In this document: positions 25,827 to 37,100 of the stretch, one piece after another | Position numbering within the stretch: position 1 is the stretch's first letter | Layout: each line of letters starts with the position of its first letter | Assembly: GCA_009667805.1 (NCBI GenBank) | Contig: RXON01001631.1 | Location: 1 to 64,000, forward strand | From: Leptobrachium leishanense | Taxonomy: Eukaryota; Chordata; Amphibia; Anura; Megophryidae | Reading direction: 5' to 3' | Length of the DNA stretch: 64,000 nucleotides | The notes under the pieces: generated by a model | Told to the model about the DNA's origin: nothing | Databases searched by the model: none | What the model saw: the letters and a program-made list of their open reading frames with translations, nothing else | Program-made: the position numbers and the translations under genes

Positions 25827-27390
25827 ACGAGCAGACTCTCTCAGTATATTGACACTCTTTTACAACCAATGGTGATCAGAAATCCATCTTATCTACGAGA
25901 CATGATGAATTTATTACAACTATTAGAAGGAATAAAATGGGAACCAGACTACATTCTGGCAACCTGTGATGTCCACTCTCTATATACGATAATACCCCAT
26001 TCAAAGGGAAGTCAGGCAGTAAGACATTTTTTAAATGCTCATTCTATATATCCAGTCAAACAAGTTGACTTTATCATTGAGGGTATAGAATTTATATTAA
26101 ATCACAATTATTTTTTCTTTGAGGGGGTCTTCTATTTGCAGCGCACTGGGACAGCCATGGGGACTCGTTTCGCGCCCAGCTATGCGAACTTACTCATGGC
26201 CCACTGGGAAGCGCAGTGGTCTTTGGGTTCAGGTGGCTGGGCGCGGAACCTTATATTGTACCAACGATTTATTGATCTCTTTTTTATTTGGAGGGGAACT
26301 GAGTCACAGTTAAAAGACTTCTTTCAGCAACTAAATAGTAATGATTGTGGGATCATTTTGGATACCCAATTTAGTAGACAAACTATTAATTTTTTAGACC
26401 TTACCATCTACATTGAAGACATGGAATTTAAGACTAAGACCTATTTTAAATCTGTAGATGCTAACAGCTTTATTCAATCTACTAGCTGTCACTCCCAGAT
26501 ATGGCTTCAAAAGCGTACCTGGTAGCCAATTTACCCGGATACAAAGGAATTGTAAAGACCATATTTTTGACGAGCAGGCTCAGAAGGTTAAGCGGGATTT
26601 CATTGACAAGGGATATAAAGAAGAACACCTAAATACAACTATAATGAATTTAAAGAAACGAGATAGAAGGGAAATGATACAGTATAAACCCCGTTTAACC
26701 ACCACAGTAAAGACAACTTCTACTATTCCAATCATCTACAATTTCAGTTGTCAGTCGAAAAGAAATAAACCAAATTTTTAACAAATATTGGCCTATTTTA
26801 CTTGAAGATCCTGCTCTAAAAGAAATTTTAGGAGATAAGCCAAAGATCGTAAACAGAGGGGCAAAGAATATTAAACAACAAATTGTGAAAAGTTACAACT
26901 GTTTAAAAAACAAGAAAGCGGATAATCCATTTCAGATTAAAGAGGGCTTCTATAGGTGTGGATCCTGCAATGTATGTAGAAATCTCAATTTAAAAAAAGT
27001 TTTTATTGATTTTTCCTCATGAGATTAATCACAAATTTAAAGGAATCACTACTTGTCAATCTAAAAATGTGATCTACGCTTTAATTTGCCCATGTAGAAA
27101 AATATATATTGGAAGGACTATTAGACCTCTCCATATCAGGATTATGGAACATATACGAAATATAAAAAAATCTATTTGAACATCACACGGTTTCTGCGCA
27201 TTTTAGAGATCACCATAATGGAACACCTGCTGGCCTGCTTTTCTTTCCACTTAAAATAATTAAGAGAAACTGGCGTGGGGAAAATTTTATTAGAAGAATT
27301 AGTCAGGAAGAAATGAAGTTCATTTTCCAATTTAATACACTAATTCCTTATGGATTGAATACTGATTTCGAACTGTGTCATTTCTTGTAG
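25827..27390 (+). pseudogene. Penelope-like reverse transcriptase / GIY-YIG endonuclease, inactivated
   Basis: The sequence starts inside the RT domain (LSQYIDTLLQPMVI). RT motifs are visible: TCDVHSLYT (usual D of motif A), GTAMGTRFAPSYANLLM (motif B) and YQRFIDLFFIW, where the usual YxDD box has lost one aspartate. The frame shifts near 26510 and again near 26770. A cysteine cluster RCGSCNVCRN near 26950 is the PLE linker. The GIY-YIG nuclease signature appears as NVIYALICPCRKIYIGRT near 27070-27120. The protein ends FELCHFL with TAG at 27388-27390. Missing catalytic aspartate, at least two frameshifts and the missing N-terminus make it dead. Confidence 0.85.
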
Positions 27391-27819
27391 ACTATATTGA
27401 GAGGTCTCCTTTCTCTTCTGATATGATTCATGTAAATTTCTGTATCTAGAGGTAATGTCCCTTTTTTTGGGATTGCTGTATCTTTAATAATAAAAAAAAA
27501 AAATTCCCTTTTTTCCTCTTTTCTATGTGCCCCTTTTGGTATGTACATCTGCCTATTTGGGGAAATGACCACCGAACAATATGTGCCAGTTGGAGACTTG
27601 GACGGATCGGGACAGTGTTTGAACCGCCTCTTTCCCTATTGTTTTAGGACTTTGCGGCGAACTGCCTGTTTGTTTACATGGGGATCTATGGAGACGGCGA
27701 CAATAGACGTCATCGGACCGCGCCAAAGATCACCACGCCGGGACGCATCGTGCTAGGAAATTTTTCCTACTGGGTATAAAAGGACGGTATAAGAATTGAG
27801 ACAGTAATTCTTTTATTTT

Positions 27820-27860
27820 GCTACTGATGAAGCACCGGGAAGGTGCGAAACGCGTTTAGC
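27820..27860 (+). ncRNA. Hammerhead-ribozyme-like motif in PLE 3' region
   Basis: The conserved core CTGATGA lies at 27824-27830 and GAAAC at 27846ff. Stem II is GCACC/GGTGC closed by GGGAA. A 4-bp stem I (GCTA at 27820-27823 with TAGC at 27857-27860) and a minimal stem III from ACGCGT complete the fold. An extra A lies between CTGATGA and stem II, so self-cleavage is uncertain. Hammerheads with tiny stem III are known from PLEs and from newt satellite RNA. Confidence 0.6.
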
Positions 27861-28639
27861 TTTTGATTTTATTGTCCTCCACTTGCTTTTATTCCTGTAT
27901 GTCGGAAATAAATGCCTTTGGTTTAAGGCTATCAAAAGAAGAAAGAAAATCTCCCTCTGTTTACTTGTGAGCTGCCTTAGAGTACACAAGAGGTCGGTAA
28001 AACGAGAGTATTTGGAGAACTATCCCCTTGGGCCAACTTGGTTACCCGTGACTCCAACAATTACTTGAAAGACGAGCATATGAGAGCTGGTAGCTCTCAA
28101 AAACCGTGAGTGTGCACTTGCCGATTCTGGTTATTTTTAAGTGATTATTCCAACATAATACGCTATGTAACCTATCTCCTCTTTTTGAGGTATTCACAAG
28201 ATTATATACATATGTCTCTCCACTGAAGGAAGTATTAAGAAACCACCAAGAAAGGGATACACCACCTTGCTGTAAGGACTGATTATCCTTTTTATGTTAT
28301 TCCGTTTTGGTGTGCCTGTCTCTCATTTTTCTATCATTGTATATATAGAGGAGCGCTACACAATTTTGTGTTTATTTTCTATGGGATTCGCCTGCTTAAA
28401 CCTGTCAAATGAAACCCTGACAATCAGGGCATTTCACTGACATTTTGGTGCTGTTTAAACATTACTTCTCTATGGGGAATTTCACTGGCACCGAAGGTCA
28501 ATGTATTTCGCTGGCACTTCGCCAATATCTGGCAAATCGCCAGCTTTTTAGTAGCTGTATTGCCACAAAACTGCACCATATACGGAAATTCACTTGTCTT
28601 GAGATACTCAAATGAAAAACTGGGTAAGAAAAAAAAAAA

Positions 28640-29400
28640 GGGGGGGGGGTGTTTCCACAAGTGAACTGCCATAGGCTGTCCAGCATCCAAAGAAAAAAAG
28701 ACAACATACCCAACATCAGCGCAACATACCAATATCGCCCAACCAGGACATATGAAGACGTCACAAGAACTCAGTCTGACAGTCATTCATAGACTCCCAG
28801 GCTTCCCATTTTTCCTGAATGAGGACCTACTGTGGCGAAGGGTGGCTGAAAGCTCATCCGTTAATCTGATGTAGTCCATTATCTGACGGACACGTGATAA
28901 AGATGGTAAGGTAATTGAGCGCCATTGCTCCACAATCGCTTTCCTGGCTGCCAATAAGATCTTAGAAAGAAGGCGGTTCTGGAGAGGTGACAGGGCACCG
29001 GTCTGGCAAAAAGGTAGGTCCAGGGATCTAATGGGACAGGAATCTGGAATACCTGGAGCAGCAGGGTACCAACCTCCTCCCAGTACTTGACAATCACTGG
29101 ACAACTCCACCACATATGAACCGGAGTCCCACGGGCACCGCACATTCTCCAGCACAGATCTGGAATCGAAGGGTCCGCTCTATGGAGGAACGCCGGAGTG
29201 ACATACCATCTCATCAGACTGCTCCTGAAGGGTGGTACACATAAGCCACTCGTAAGGTGTCTCCCATATGTCCTCCCAATCATCACCATCAATATCAGTG
29301 CCAAGTTCTCTTTTTCCAAGCCGTCATGTAACTTAAGTACATTTGGCTCTACAGCCCTGACAGGCGGATATAAAGAAGAGAAATCAGGCCCCTGGGCTTA
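28640..29400 (-). mobile_element. L1-type LINE fragment, 3' end
   Basis: The minus strand holds the last part of an L1-type ORF2 and a short 3' region. A homopolymer A/G run lies near 28629-28650 at its edge. The 5' part of the element is missing and the exact ends are not visible. Confidence 0.55.
28790..29330 (-). pseudogene. L1-type ORF2 C-terminal fragment
   Basis: The translated segment reads RWYVTPAFLHR, then CWRMCGARGTPVHMWWSCP. This is the conserved cysteine/histidine motif near the C-terminus of L1 ORF2 proteins. A second frame continues with LLSKILLAARKAIVEQWRS and PSLSRVRQIMDYIRLTDEL, the usual end of ORF2. A frameshift near 29150 separates the two parts. No endonuclease or reverse transcriptase domain is left. 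Confidence 0.75.
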
Positions 29401-29587
29401 GTTTTAAAGTAACACTCTACAGCATAGAATCCCCCCCCCCCACCATAAATTATTGTGCATATGCTGCTGACAGCATCTGACCAATTATTTATTTTAAAAA
29501 AAAACTTAGATTTACCTTCCTCCTCTTCAGCTCCAGGGCTTCCAAATGCAGAAGCTGTGGGTTTGTGTGGGAACAGTGTATGCGATA

Positions 29588-30012
29588 GGCTAGGGTCAGA
29601 CTAACGCATTTTTCACGTTGTCCGTGAAAATGTGCGTTCGAAGAATGGACGTATTTTTTCACGGAATACGCAATAGCAGTCATACTATGCGCAGTTTCAT
29701 CCGTGATTTTGTACGGATCATCAATAAAACACTTCTTGCATCTGGACGTTATGTTAGCCGGACATTAGCAGCGTCTGATGTCTCCAATTCACGCACACAC
29801 GCCGCTAGCGGGCGCAGCGCACTCTGTACGTCAGTACTAGTGGTTTAACGTTCTCGAAAAAATGCGTTCATTTTCCACTTGCGTTGCGCAGCCGGACTTT
29901 TGTGCGACCGTACATCGTATATTGGCCGTCATTGCCCGGCATCTGCTGCTAGTGCGGCCGTGATTAAGTGCGCCAGAACGCGCGTTCGCACTGCCTCAGT
30001 CTGACCCTAGCC
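29588..30012. mobile_element. Harbinger-like MITE
   Basis: Inverted termini GGCTAGGGTCAGACTAACGC and CAGTCTGACCCTAGCC are flanked by ATA and TTA, a decayed TWA duplication. There is no coding content. Confidence 0.7.
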
Positions 30013-30173
30013 TTACTCGCACCAAAAGAACCAAACAACTGACTGCTCAAAATTTGGCTACAGTCATATTTTGCTGCTCCAGACTTCTTTGGAACCTGAG
30101 TTGGTCCGCAGCAAGCAGGATACTCAAAATCCCATCTGCTGAGTGACAGCTGTGTGGGAGGAGGAAACCCGTA

Positions 30174-30583
30174 GGCCTGGTTCACACCTGGGCGTTTTAC
30201 AGCACGTTCCTACGTTCTGTAAAACGCTCAAACACTGAAATCCCATTATCTCCTATTGGCATGGTTCCCACATATTACAGCACGTAAGAACGTGCTGTAA
30301 AACACCCTACGCCCAAAGAAGTACAGGAGGTTCTTTGGGGCGTATTACAAAGCGTTTGCGGCCATAGACTTCAACGTGAACGCGCTGAAATGGCCATTTG
30401 CGTGTTCCGCACATGGCAACAGGCCTCCGTAAGGCAGGAAGTATTTTTCACTGGACGCCTCCGTAGTCCATCAAAAAAACACGCGTACGACGTGCATTTG
30501 TAATTGTCAAAATGCGCAAAAACCCCCGACAAAAACGTGTGTAAAAACGCGCATATGAGATACGCTCAGATGTGAACCCAGCC
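30174..30583. mobile_element. Harbinger-like MITE, GGCCTGGTTCACAC family
   Basis: The left terminus GGCCTGGTTCACACCTGG and right terminus CAGATGTGAACCCAGCC are inverted. The flanks are GTA and TTA. Internal sequence has paired copies of a TTACAGCACGTTC-like segment in opposite orientation. Confidence 0.6.
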
Positions 30584-30751
30584 TTAACTTCACACAGCGC
30601 TGTCAGGCGGGGGGGGGGGGCCTCCATGCAGCCCCGACTACTATAATAATCTATGGTCAGGGTGCTTCGTTTCCATTTCATTTCTCACAAACAAGGGACT
30701 CAACACTGATCACAAGAACTTCTAAACATAAACCCCTTAACTTATTTCAAG

Positions 30752-30757
30752 TTTATT
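30752..30757 (-). other. Candidate TMX2 polyadenylation signal
   Basis: On the minus strand AATAAA occurs about 230 bases after the TMX2 stop codon, with no mobile-element end in between. It is the best candidate for the 3' end of the transcript, giving a short 3' UTR. Confidence 0.5.
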
Positions 30758-30987
30758 AGTACAGTGGAGTGAAATGAATCAAAGAAATCAGCAAAATACT
30801 TTTGTGCAAAAAAAGGGTCACATTTTGGAGCCTAAATACATAATTAACACGGGATTGGACACGGCTGACATTACGTGTCCGATGGATAACCTATCTTGTT
30901 CAGTAGCAGCACAGTCTTATCACATGGACACCCCATAACCTACTAATGGGGTGTGTATAGAGGCTGTTAGGATGGATGGAGACGCGA

Positions 30988-31119
30988 TCACTGGTCCTTT
31001 TTACTCTCTATAACAGCAGTCCCGTTCTCTGTGTCTGTAGGCGCCTCGTCTCCATGCTTCTTGATCTTCTTTGCCTTCTGATAAAGTTCATTCAGGTTGA
31101 ATTCTCGAATAACGTTTTC
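30988..31119 (-). CDS. TMX2: TMX2 coding exon 8 and stop
   Basis: It encodes [18 protein letters not shown], then a charged tail that ends SKKDQ. The acceptor is actttacag. Confidence 0.94.
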   Translation of the reverse strand, partial: ENVIREFNLNELYQKAKKIKKHGDEAPTDTENGTAVIESKKDQ

Positions 31120-34100
31120 CTGTAAAGTAACGTGAGCAATCATTAAAGCAGACAGGTAGAATTCATGGAAGCCGAGGAGCATGTGAGCTATGGAACGAGA
31201 TGGGAATACGGTAGCAGACGTCCAGAAAGAGAATTTTGTCTTGTGTGTGAATAGCATCTTTAATACCTGGGTAAAGCTCCAAGACACAGCCCGGCCTTTC
31301 TTGTCTACTTGAGGCCTCCTTAAAATCTCTTTACCTCCTTGGAATAAGATGAGAGTCGGGAGCTGCTTGGACAGAGGAGACGTGCTGACATTATACCTGC
31401 AAGACAAGAAGTGGTTTGATTTATTATCCTCTATCTCAAGTAGGGATGCATTAATACCGATACTAGTATTGGTGCCGATTCCAGCATTTGCACGGGTACT
31501 TGGAATGCTCCGATACCAGGAAGCCAGCGCTCGGCTGGCTTGCCGGTATTCGAGGGGCTGAGGCAGCTGTCTGTATGCATAAAAAGGGGTGAATAGAGGC
31601 CTGCGTCCCCCTCCGGCTGGCCTCGATCCACGGAGCGGCCACCAGCCATGATCTCACAGGAGTTACGGTCGTTCGGTGGATTGCAGCTAGCCGGAGGGGG
31701 AATTCTGTCCGAATGCTTTTAATGCATTCTCACAGCGGCCCTGATGTCTGAGTGGGTATATATATCAGAAGAGAACGCGAATGGGAGCACTCACGGTCTG
31801 TTATAGAACGCTAAGCAGATTTTATCTACATGTATATGTATATAAACATATATATATAAAAAACATACATATAGAACGCTAAGTAGTTTTCTTAATCTCT
31901 ACTACAGCAAAGTTTGCAAAGGTTACCATATGCAGCTTGTGTGACATATCCTCTGTGTATTTGTACAATTCCGTCCAATCAGTATAATGCTCCCATGACA
32001 ACCATGGAAGCTAATAGTGTGTACACATGTGATAATGACAGGAATGACGCGCAAAGCCATGTGAGACGAGTCACTTCCGGTTATCGGATTGACGCAGTCC
32101 AGGACAGCGCGCTACAGGAAGGGTGAGTTAATTATTCAGTTAATGAAAGTATGTAATTTAGTATAAATACGGGCATGATGTCTTATTGTTTTTATCCTTG
32201 AAGAAGGCTCCATAGTGGGCCGAAACGTCGGATTTTAATGCATCGCCAATAAAATTTACAGATTTTATCTACAACAGACCGTGAGTGCTCCCATTCGTGT
32301 TCTCTTCTGATATATATTATTGGGATTAAGCACCGCGGCACCAAGATTTTTGCAAGTGAGTGCTAGAGGAGGTGGAAAAGTGTATATATGTATATATGTC
32401 TGTGTGTACATTTCAGTGTTAACAAACTGGACATGCTTTCAGAAAAATCCTAAAATTATTTATTGGAAAGCGGTCACATGACATTAAATAAAAGTATAGG
32501 TACTTGGTTTCGATGAGTAGCTGAAAAAAGTATCAGTGCTCGTTACCAGTGCAACCCTAATCACAGGCAGTGCCTGCTCCTGTGTCACCGCTCTATTACA
32601 CAGTACACGGAGCTTCAGATTAGGGCCGAAACAACTAATCGATAATGAAAATAGTTGACAACTAATCCAATGGTCGATTAATCGGTCTGTGTAAAGCACA
32701 CATTGTTTAGAGTTAGAGTAAGTTAAGCATTATTAACCTCCGATACTACTTTGGAGCTTATTGGAAAAGATGTGTCACTGCTTTAATCTGTATGATTTAG
32801 TTCTAGGGTTATGCTGGACATCACCAATTTGTTTTTATTTAGTTTACAACAGTAACAGAACTATCACACAGACTGTGGGGTACTGCTACTGGGTGGTGAT
32901 TGGAGCTGTATCGCTGGAGTTTCATACCACCACGCCATCCTCCCTCTCTCCAGTCCGGGCCCTTACTCGTAAACTCCCTGCCAAATTCAGATCCAGTCTC
33001 TTGTCCAAACTCCCTCCCTCTTATCTCCAGGCCCCCCCCCCACTCAGTTTGTTAGTGAAATGGTTTTAAAAAAAAAGGGACACACTACACACCCTGACCA
33101 CTTTAAGCTTATTAACAAGGACAGGCTCTATGGAGTGCCCCCCACCTTCTCACGCCACTTTGCGTGCTTACATCATCATGACTATATACGACCGTTTGTA
33201 GCAGCGTTCGTTTGGCAAGAAAGCAGACATGAGCTTGAGCTGTGCACACAGCAACAATCCATCACTCGGACCAGGCGCTCGCGTACCTTGTGTGTGAAAA
33301 GTACCCAAGTTACACGAGAAACATAACGTGTGTATGTAAGCACAAAAGTTACATACCATACGCAAATTGCAAAACAAAAAATATTGTAATTTTTAGGGAT
33401 GCGCCGATACCACTTTTTTAAGACCGAGTACCGATACTTTTTAAAAGTACTCACCGATACCGAGTACCGATACTTTTCTTTAATGTCATGTGACGCTTTC
33501 CAATAAGAACAGACCATATAAAAATGCCCCCAGCTCACATGTATATCCCCCCCCCGAATATATATATATATATTTTTCATACTGCCCCAGCTCACACATG
33601 GATAATGCCCCAGCTCACACATGGTTATTGCCCCCCAGCTCACACATGGTTATTGCCCCCCAGCTCATAGATATGCCCCCCAGCTCGTGGACCGGATCTC
33701 TCCCCTCCCCCCCCCGCGACGATACTTACCTTCCTGGGCGCCGCCGGGAATGTCTCCACGCGTGCGCTCGTTGGAAGGACCCCAGCCGCGACCACGTGGG
33801 ACCATGTGATCACGGCTGGGGTCCTTCCAACGAGCGCACGCGGGGAAACTTTCCCGGCTTCGCCCAGGAAGGTAAGTATCGTCGCGGAGAGCAGCTGCAG
33901 GGCCTGTCTGAATGCTCTATCGGCATTCGGACAGGCCCTGCAGCTGCTCACTGTGTTCACACTTACCTTCCTGGGCGCCGCCGGGAAAGCTTCCGCGCGC
34001 GTGCTCTCATTGGAAGGACCCCAGCCGTGATCACATGGTCCCACGTGGTCACGGCTGGGGTTCTTCCAACGAGCGCACGCGCGGAGACATTACCGGCGGC

Positions 34101-37100
34101 GCCCAGGAAGGTAAGTATCGTCGTGAGCAGCTCCAGGGGCGGCTGTCCGAATGCCGATAGAGCATTCGGACAGCCGCTGCAGCCCCTCGGATGCCGGCAA
34201 GCCGGCTCAATGCCGGCTTCCGGTATCGGAAAAAATATCGGGGGGTACTGCACGAGTCCAAGTACTCCTGCAGTACCCAGTATCGGCCCCGATACCGATA
34301 CTAGTATCGGTGCAACCCTAGTAATTTTCTTATTATCCGATGAATCGAAAAAATAAATCGGGCAACTAATCGATTATGAAAATAATCGTTAGTTGCAGCC
34401 CTGCTTCAGATTGCTTTACATATCTAAATGTGAACCTCAGAGGTTTCCTCATTTTTCTATGTGGGTTAGGCCCCGTTCACACTGTGCGATTTATCGTGCA
34501 GATTTTGCCGCGACGTCGCACTGTGTAGCTTCTCCAATGGAGCTGTACATCTTGCCGCGCGATGTCACAGAAGCATGTCGCTGGTACATGACCCTTTTTT
34601 TGCGATTTGCTATCTGCGATTTTGTGATTTGTATTAGTGGTGCTCTGCAAAAATCGCACAAAACAGCGATGTCGCGCGACATTTTCGCGAATATGAAAAT
34701 CTGGCGATTTTCAAAATCGCACAGTGTGAACGGGGCCTTATGTAGTAAGTGCCGGTGAGTCACTTTGATAAATATGCATGCAAAGGTGTATTCTGTATAT
34801 TCCCCATGTATGTATTCTGTGTTTGCTTTATGAAAAACAATTAATTTGACATGATATGGTAGAGCTGGGCGATTTCACCCAACTCTGTGATCATCCATTC
34901 TGGATGAAGCTTTTTTTTAACCCCTTCACTAACAAGATCGAGGTAATGCAATCTTCAAAAAGAACCATCAACTGCCAGAGATCACGTTCACTCAATCTGA
35001 ATGTATTCTGGAGAATTGCAGATTAATTTAATTTGCTAATATTCTCCAGAACACATCCCTAAAAAGGTACAGTACATCAGCCAATGTACAGGAACTTGCT
35101 GAAATGCAGATTAGCAGGGTTATTCAGAGAGAGGTGGAGCTGGAGAATGGAAAATTCTAGGTCAAAATAGCCGATTTGGAAAGGGAGTTAAATGGGAGAA
35201 TATTTCTAGTTTGGCTATTTTGACCTAGAATTTTCCATTCTCCAGCTTTTCACCTCTCTCTGAATAACCCTGAAAGTGTTTCCTTTCAAACAGTCTGGTA
35301 CCTCCATTGCTATCCCGAGACTGACCAGCAGAGGGAGCCCTCTGTCAAATCTAGTGCATACTAGAGGTGGCACAGCTGAAAAATGATTAGTTTGAAAATA
35401 ATTTGGTCTGAAACAGAATTCGTTTGAATATTTATTTGTTTTGTTATTTTGTTTGTAATTTGGATCACAAAAATAAAATAAAAAAAAAATCAATCCTGCT
35501 CAATTACTGTTATGGTTAAACATGAGGGTTAAAAGGCAAGCTAGGGTTAAATATTGAGCTGTCTATTGGCCTGTGGTGCTGAATACAACAGATTCAGCAC
35601 CGCAGCCAATTGACAGGGTGCTTTGTGAAACAATAAAACAAAACCGATTTGTTTTCATAGTTTGATTCAGATAACTAAAAAAATAAATAAATGAAAATCA
35701 AAATCAATGGTTCTCATGTGAAACAGTATAACGAATCGATTTCGTTATATACCGTTTCATTTTCTGAAATACGAATTAACAAATTTTCAAAAGAATGGAG
35801 ATTCGTTACAAAACAAATGCACACCACTAGCGCATAGAGTTAAAAGAGACACTACCCCCTTACATTAAGCTGTAACTAGATTATTTATGCATTACAGATA
35901 AAAACACTTTATAAAACACATGCCGATTTTTTTTCTTTGAAGTAATTGCATGTAAAAAGGAAAAATAAAGTTATTTTTTTTTCCCATCTCCTGATTCCAT
36001 TTTGTTGATTTTTTTTCCCCAAGATGCAGCATTTACAAAAATCTGTGCAAACGTTTTACTTTACAGCTGTGGTTTAGCTACTACAGCATTTAGCTGCAAG
36101 TGGAGGAGTGAATGTTTAAATAAGGCTACAGGGGTCTATTGTTCTCTCGGCTACTGGAGATAAGAGATGGCAGCTGAAAGTCATTTAAGCTACCTAGCCC
36201 TTATTTCTATCTCCTGGTGATGTCCGTTGAATACATCCTATACAAATATCAGTGATGTGTGTCAGTTTCCTGGAATCAGACCCATAGCCTCCATTCTAGG
36301 GCCAAAGTCACACACACTGAGGAGCAAGTAATGATGATGGGGAGGGGGGGGGGGCAGTTTACAACACAAAAGATCAGAAAATGGATGCGCCCAGTGACAC
36401 ATACAGAGTAAAATAAGATATCAGCAGCATAAAATGAACAAAATAAGAACAAGTCATCTTTGGGTGGTAGTGACATTTTAAAAGGCACTGTAGTGATTGG
36501 GGGTGACGTTGTTGATCTGTCTGTGTAAGTGTGTGTGTGCGGTTTATAGGATTAAGGGACTTTGAAGAATTTTATAAAAATCTTAAAACTTCTGGATCGT
36601 GTGTAAAAAAAATAAATAAGTAATAAATTAAAAAAACAAACACGACTTCATCTCTATGCTGCTGTTTTAATACACACTTGGGATAAAATATAATGTTGTA
36701 TAAATTCGTCACCTAGTGCTCAGGTCAGGATACCTTCCTATATCGACTTTTCCGAATTTCAAGCCTGCACAATTATACCTGAAAAAGAAAATTACAATCG
36801 TAGATAAAAGGAAATAAAAAAGTCACACGATAGTAAAAGTTTGGAGCAGCACTGAAAATTTTCAGGATAGAAAGTTTTCAGAGCTAAAAGTAACCAAGAA
36901 AAATAAGGTTTTCATGGAAAGTTAATTCAGGAATAATATAAATACAGAAAAAATGGCGTCGCGCCCATACTCACCAGAGGGGCAGCAACTGCCAGGAGTA
37001 ACAGCCCAGTCAATGTATAAAACATAACAAGGAAAAAGCGTGTCATCTGCGCTCGTTTCTATGTGTTCCATGTACAACAAAAATGAGGTTTTTGTTTGTT

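Larger units (their letters stand above)
25827..28379 (+). mobile_element. 5'-truncated Penelope-like element
   Basis: The element carries a broken RT-to-GIY-YIG reading frame, a 3' region of about 1 kb and a hammerhead-like motif at 27820-27860. The 9-bp sequence TATGGGATT flanks it at 25818-25826 and 28380-28388. It separates two halves of one older MITE, so both ends can be placed to the base. The 5' part of the open reading frame is missing, which is typical of incomplete reverse transcription. Confidence 0.85.
25003..28600. mobile_element. Mariner-type MITE split by later insertions
   Basis: The left part begins near 25003 with GGATATTCAGAGAGC, a decayed form of the CAGGGTTATTCAGAGAG terminus seen elsewhere in the window. 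The internal segment ending CCTATGGGATT at 25826 and the segment starting TATGGGATTCGCCTG at 28380 match adjoining sequence in the related copy at 50670-51426. So one old element was interrupted by a Harbinger-like MITE (25190-25622) and by a PLE (25827-28379). The right end is not clear. Confidence 0.5.
31441..32559. mobile_element. hAT element (TAGGGATGCA...CCGATA family), interrupted
   Basis: The left terminus TAGGGATGCATTAATACCGA and right terminus CCAGTGCAACCCTA match the ends of the better copy at 33394-34320. The flanks ATCTCAAG and ATCACAGG agree at six of eight positions, a decayed 8-bp duplication. The PLE-related fragment 31757-32316 sits inside. Confidence 0.6.

Noticed and set aside
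23631..30700. SELENOH or another gene expected next to TMX2 in the human order
   Set aside because: No selenoprotein-H-like or other host exon could be recognised in the interval downstream of TMX2.
33490..34356. 288-codon frame in the nested hAT MITE
   Set aside because: It crosses the palindromic interior of a non-autonomous MITE, shows mirrored peptides on both strands and has no transposase motif.
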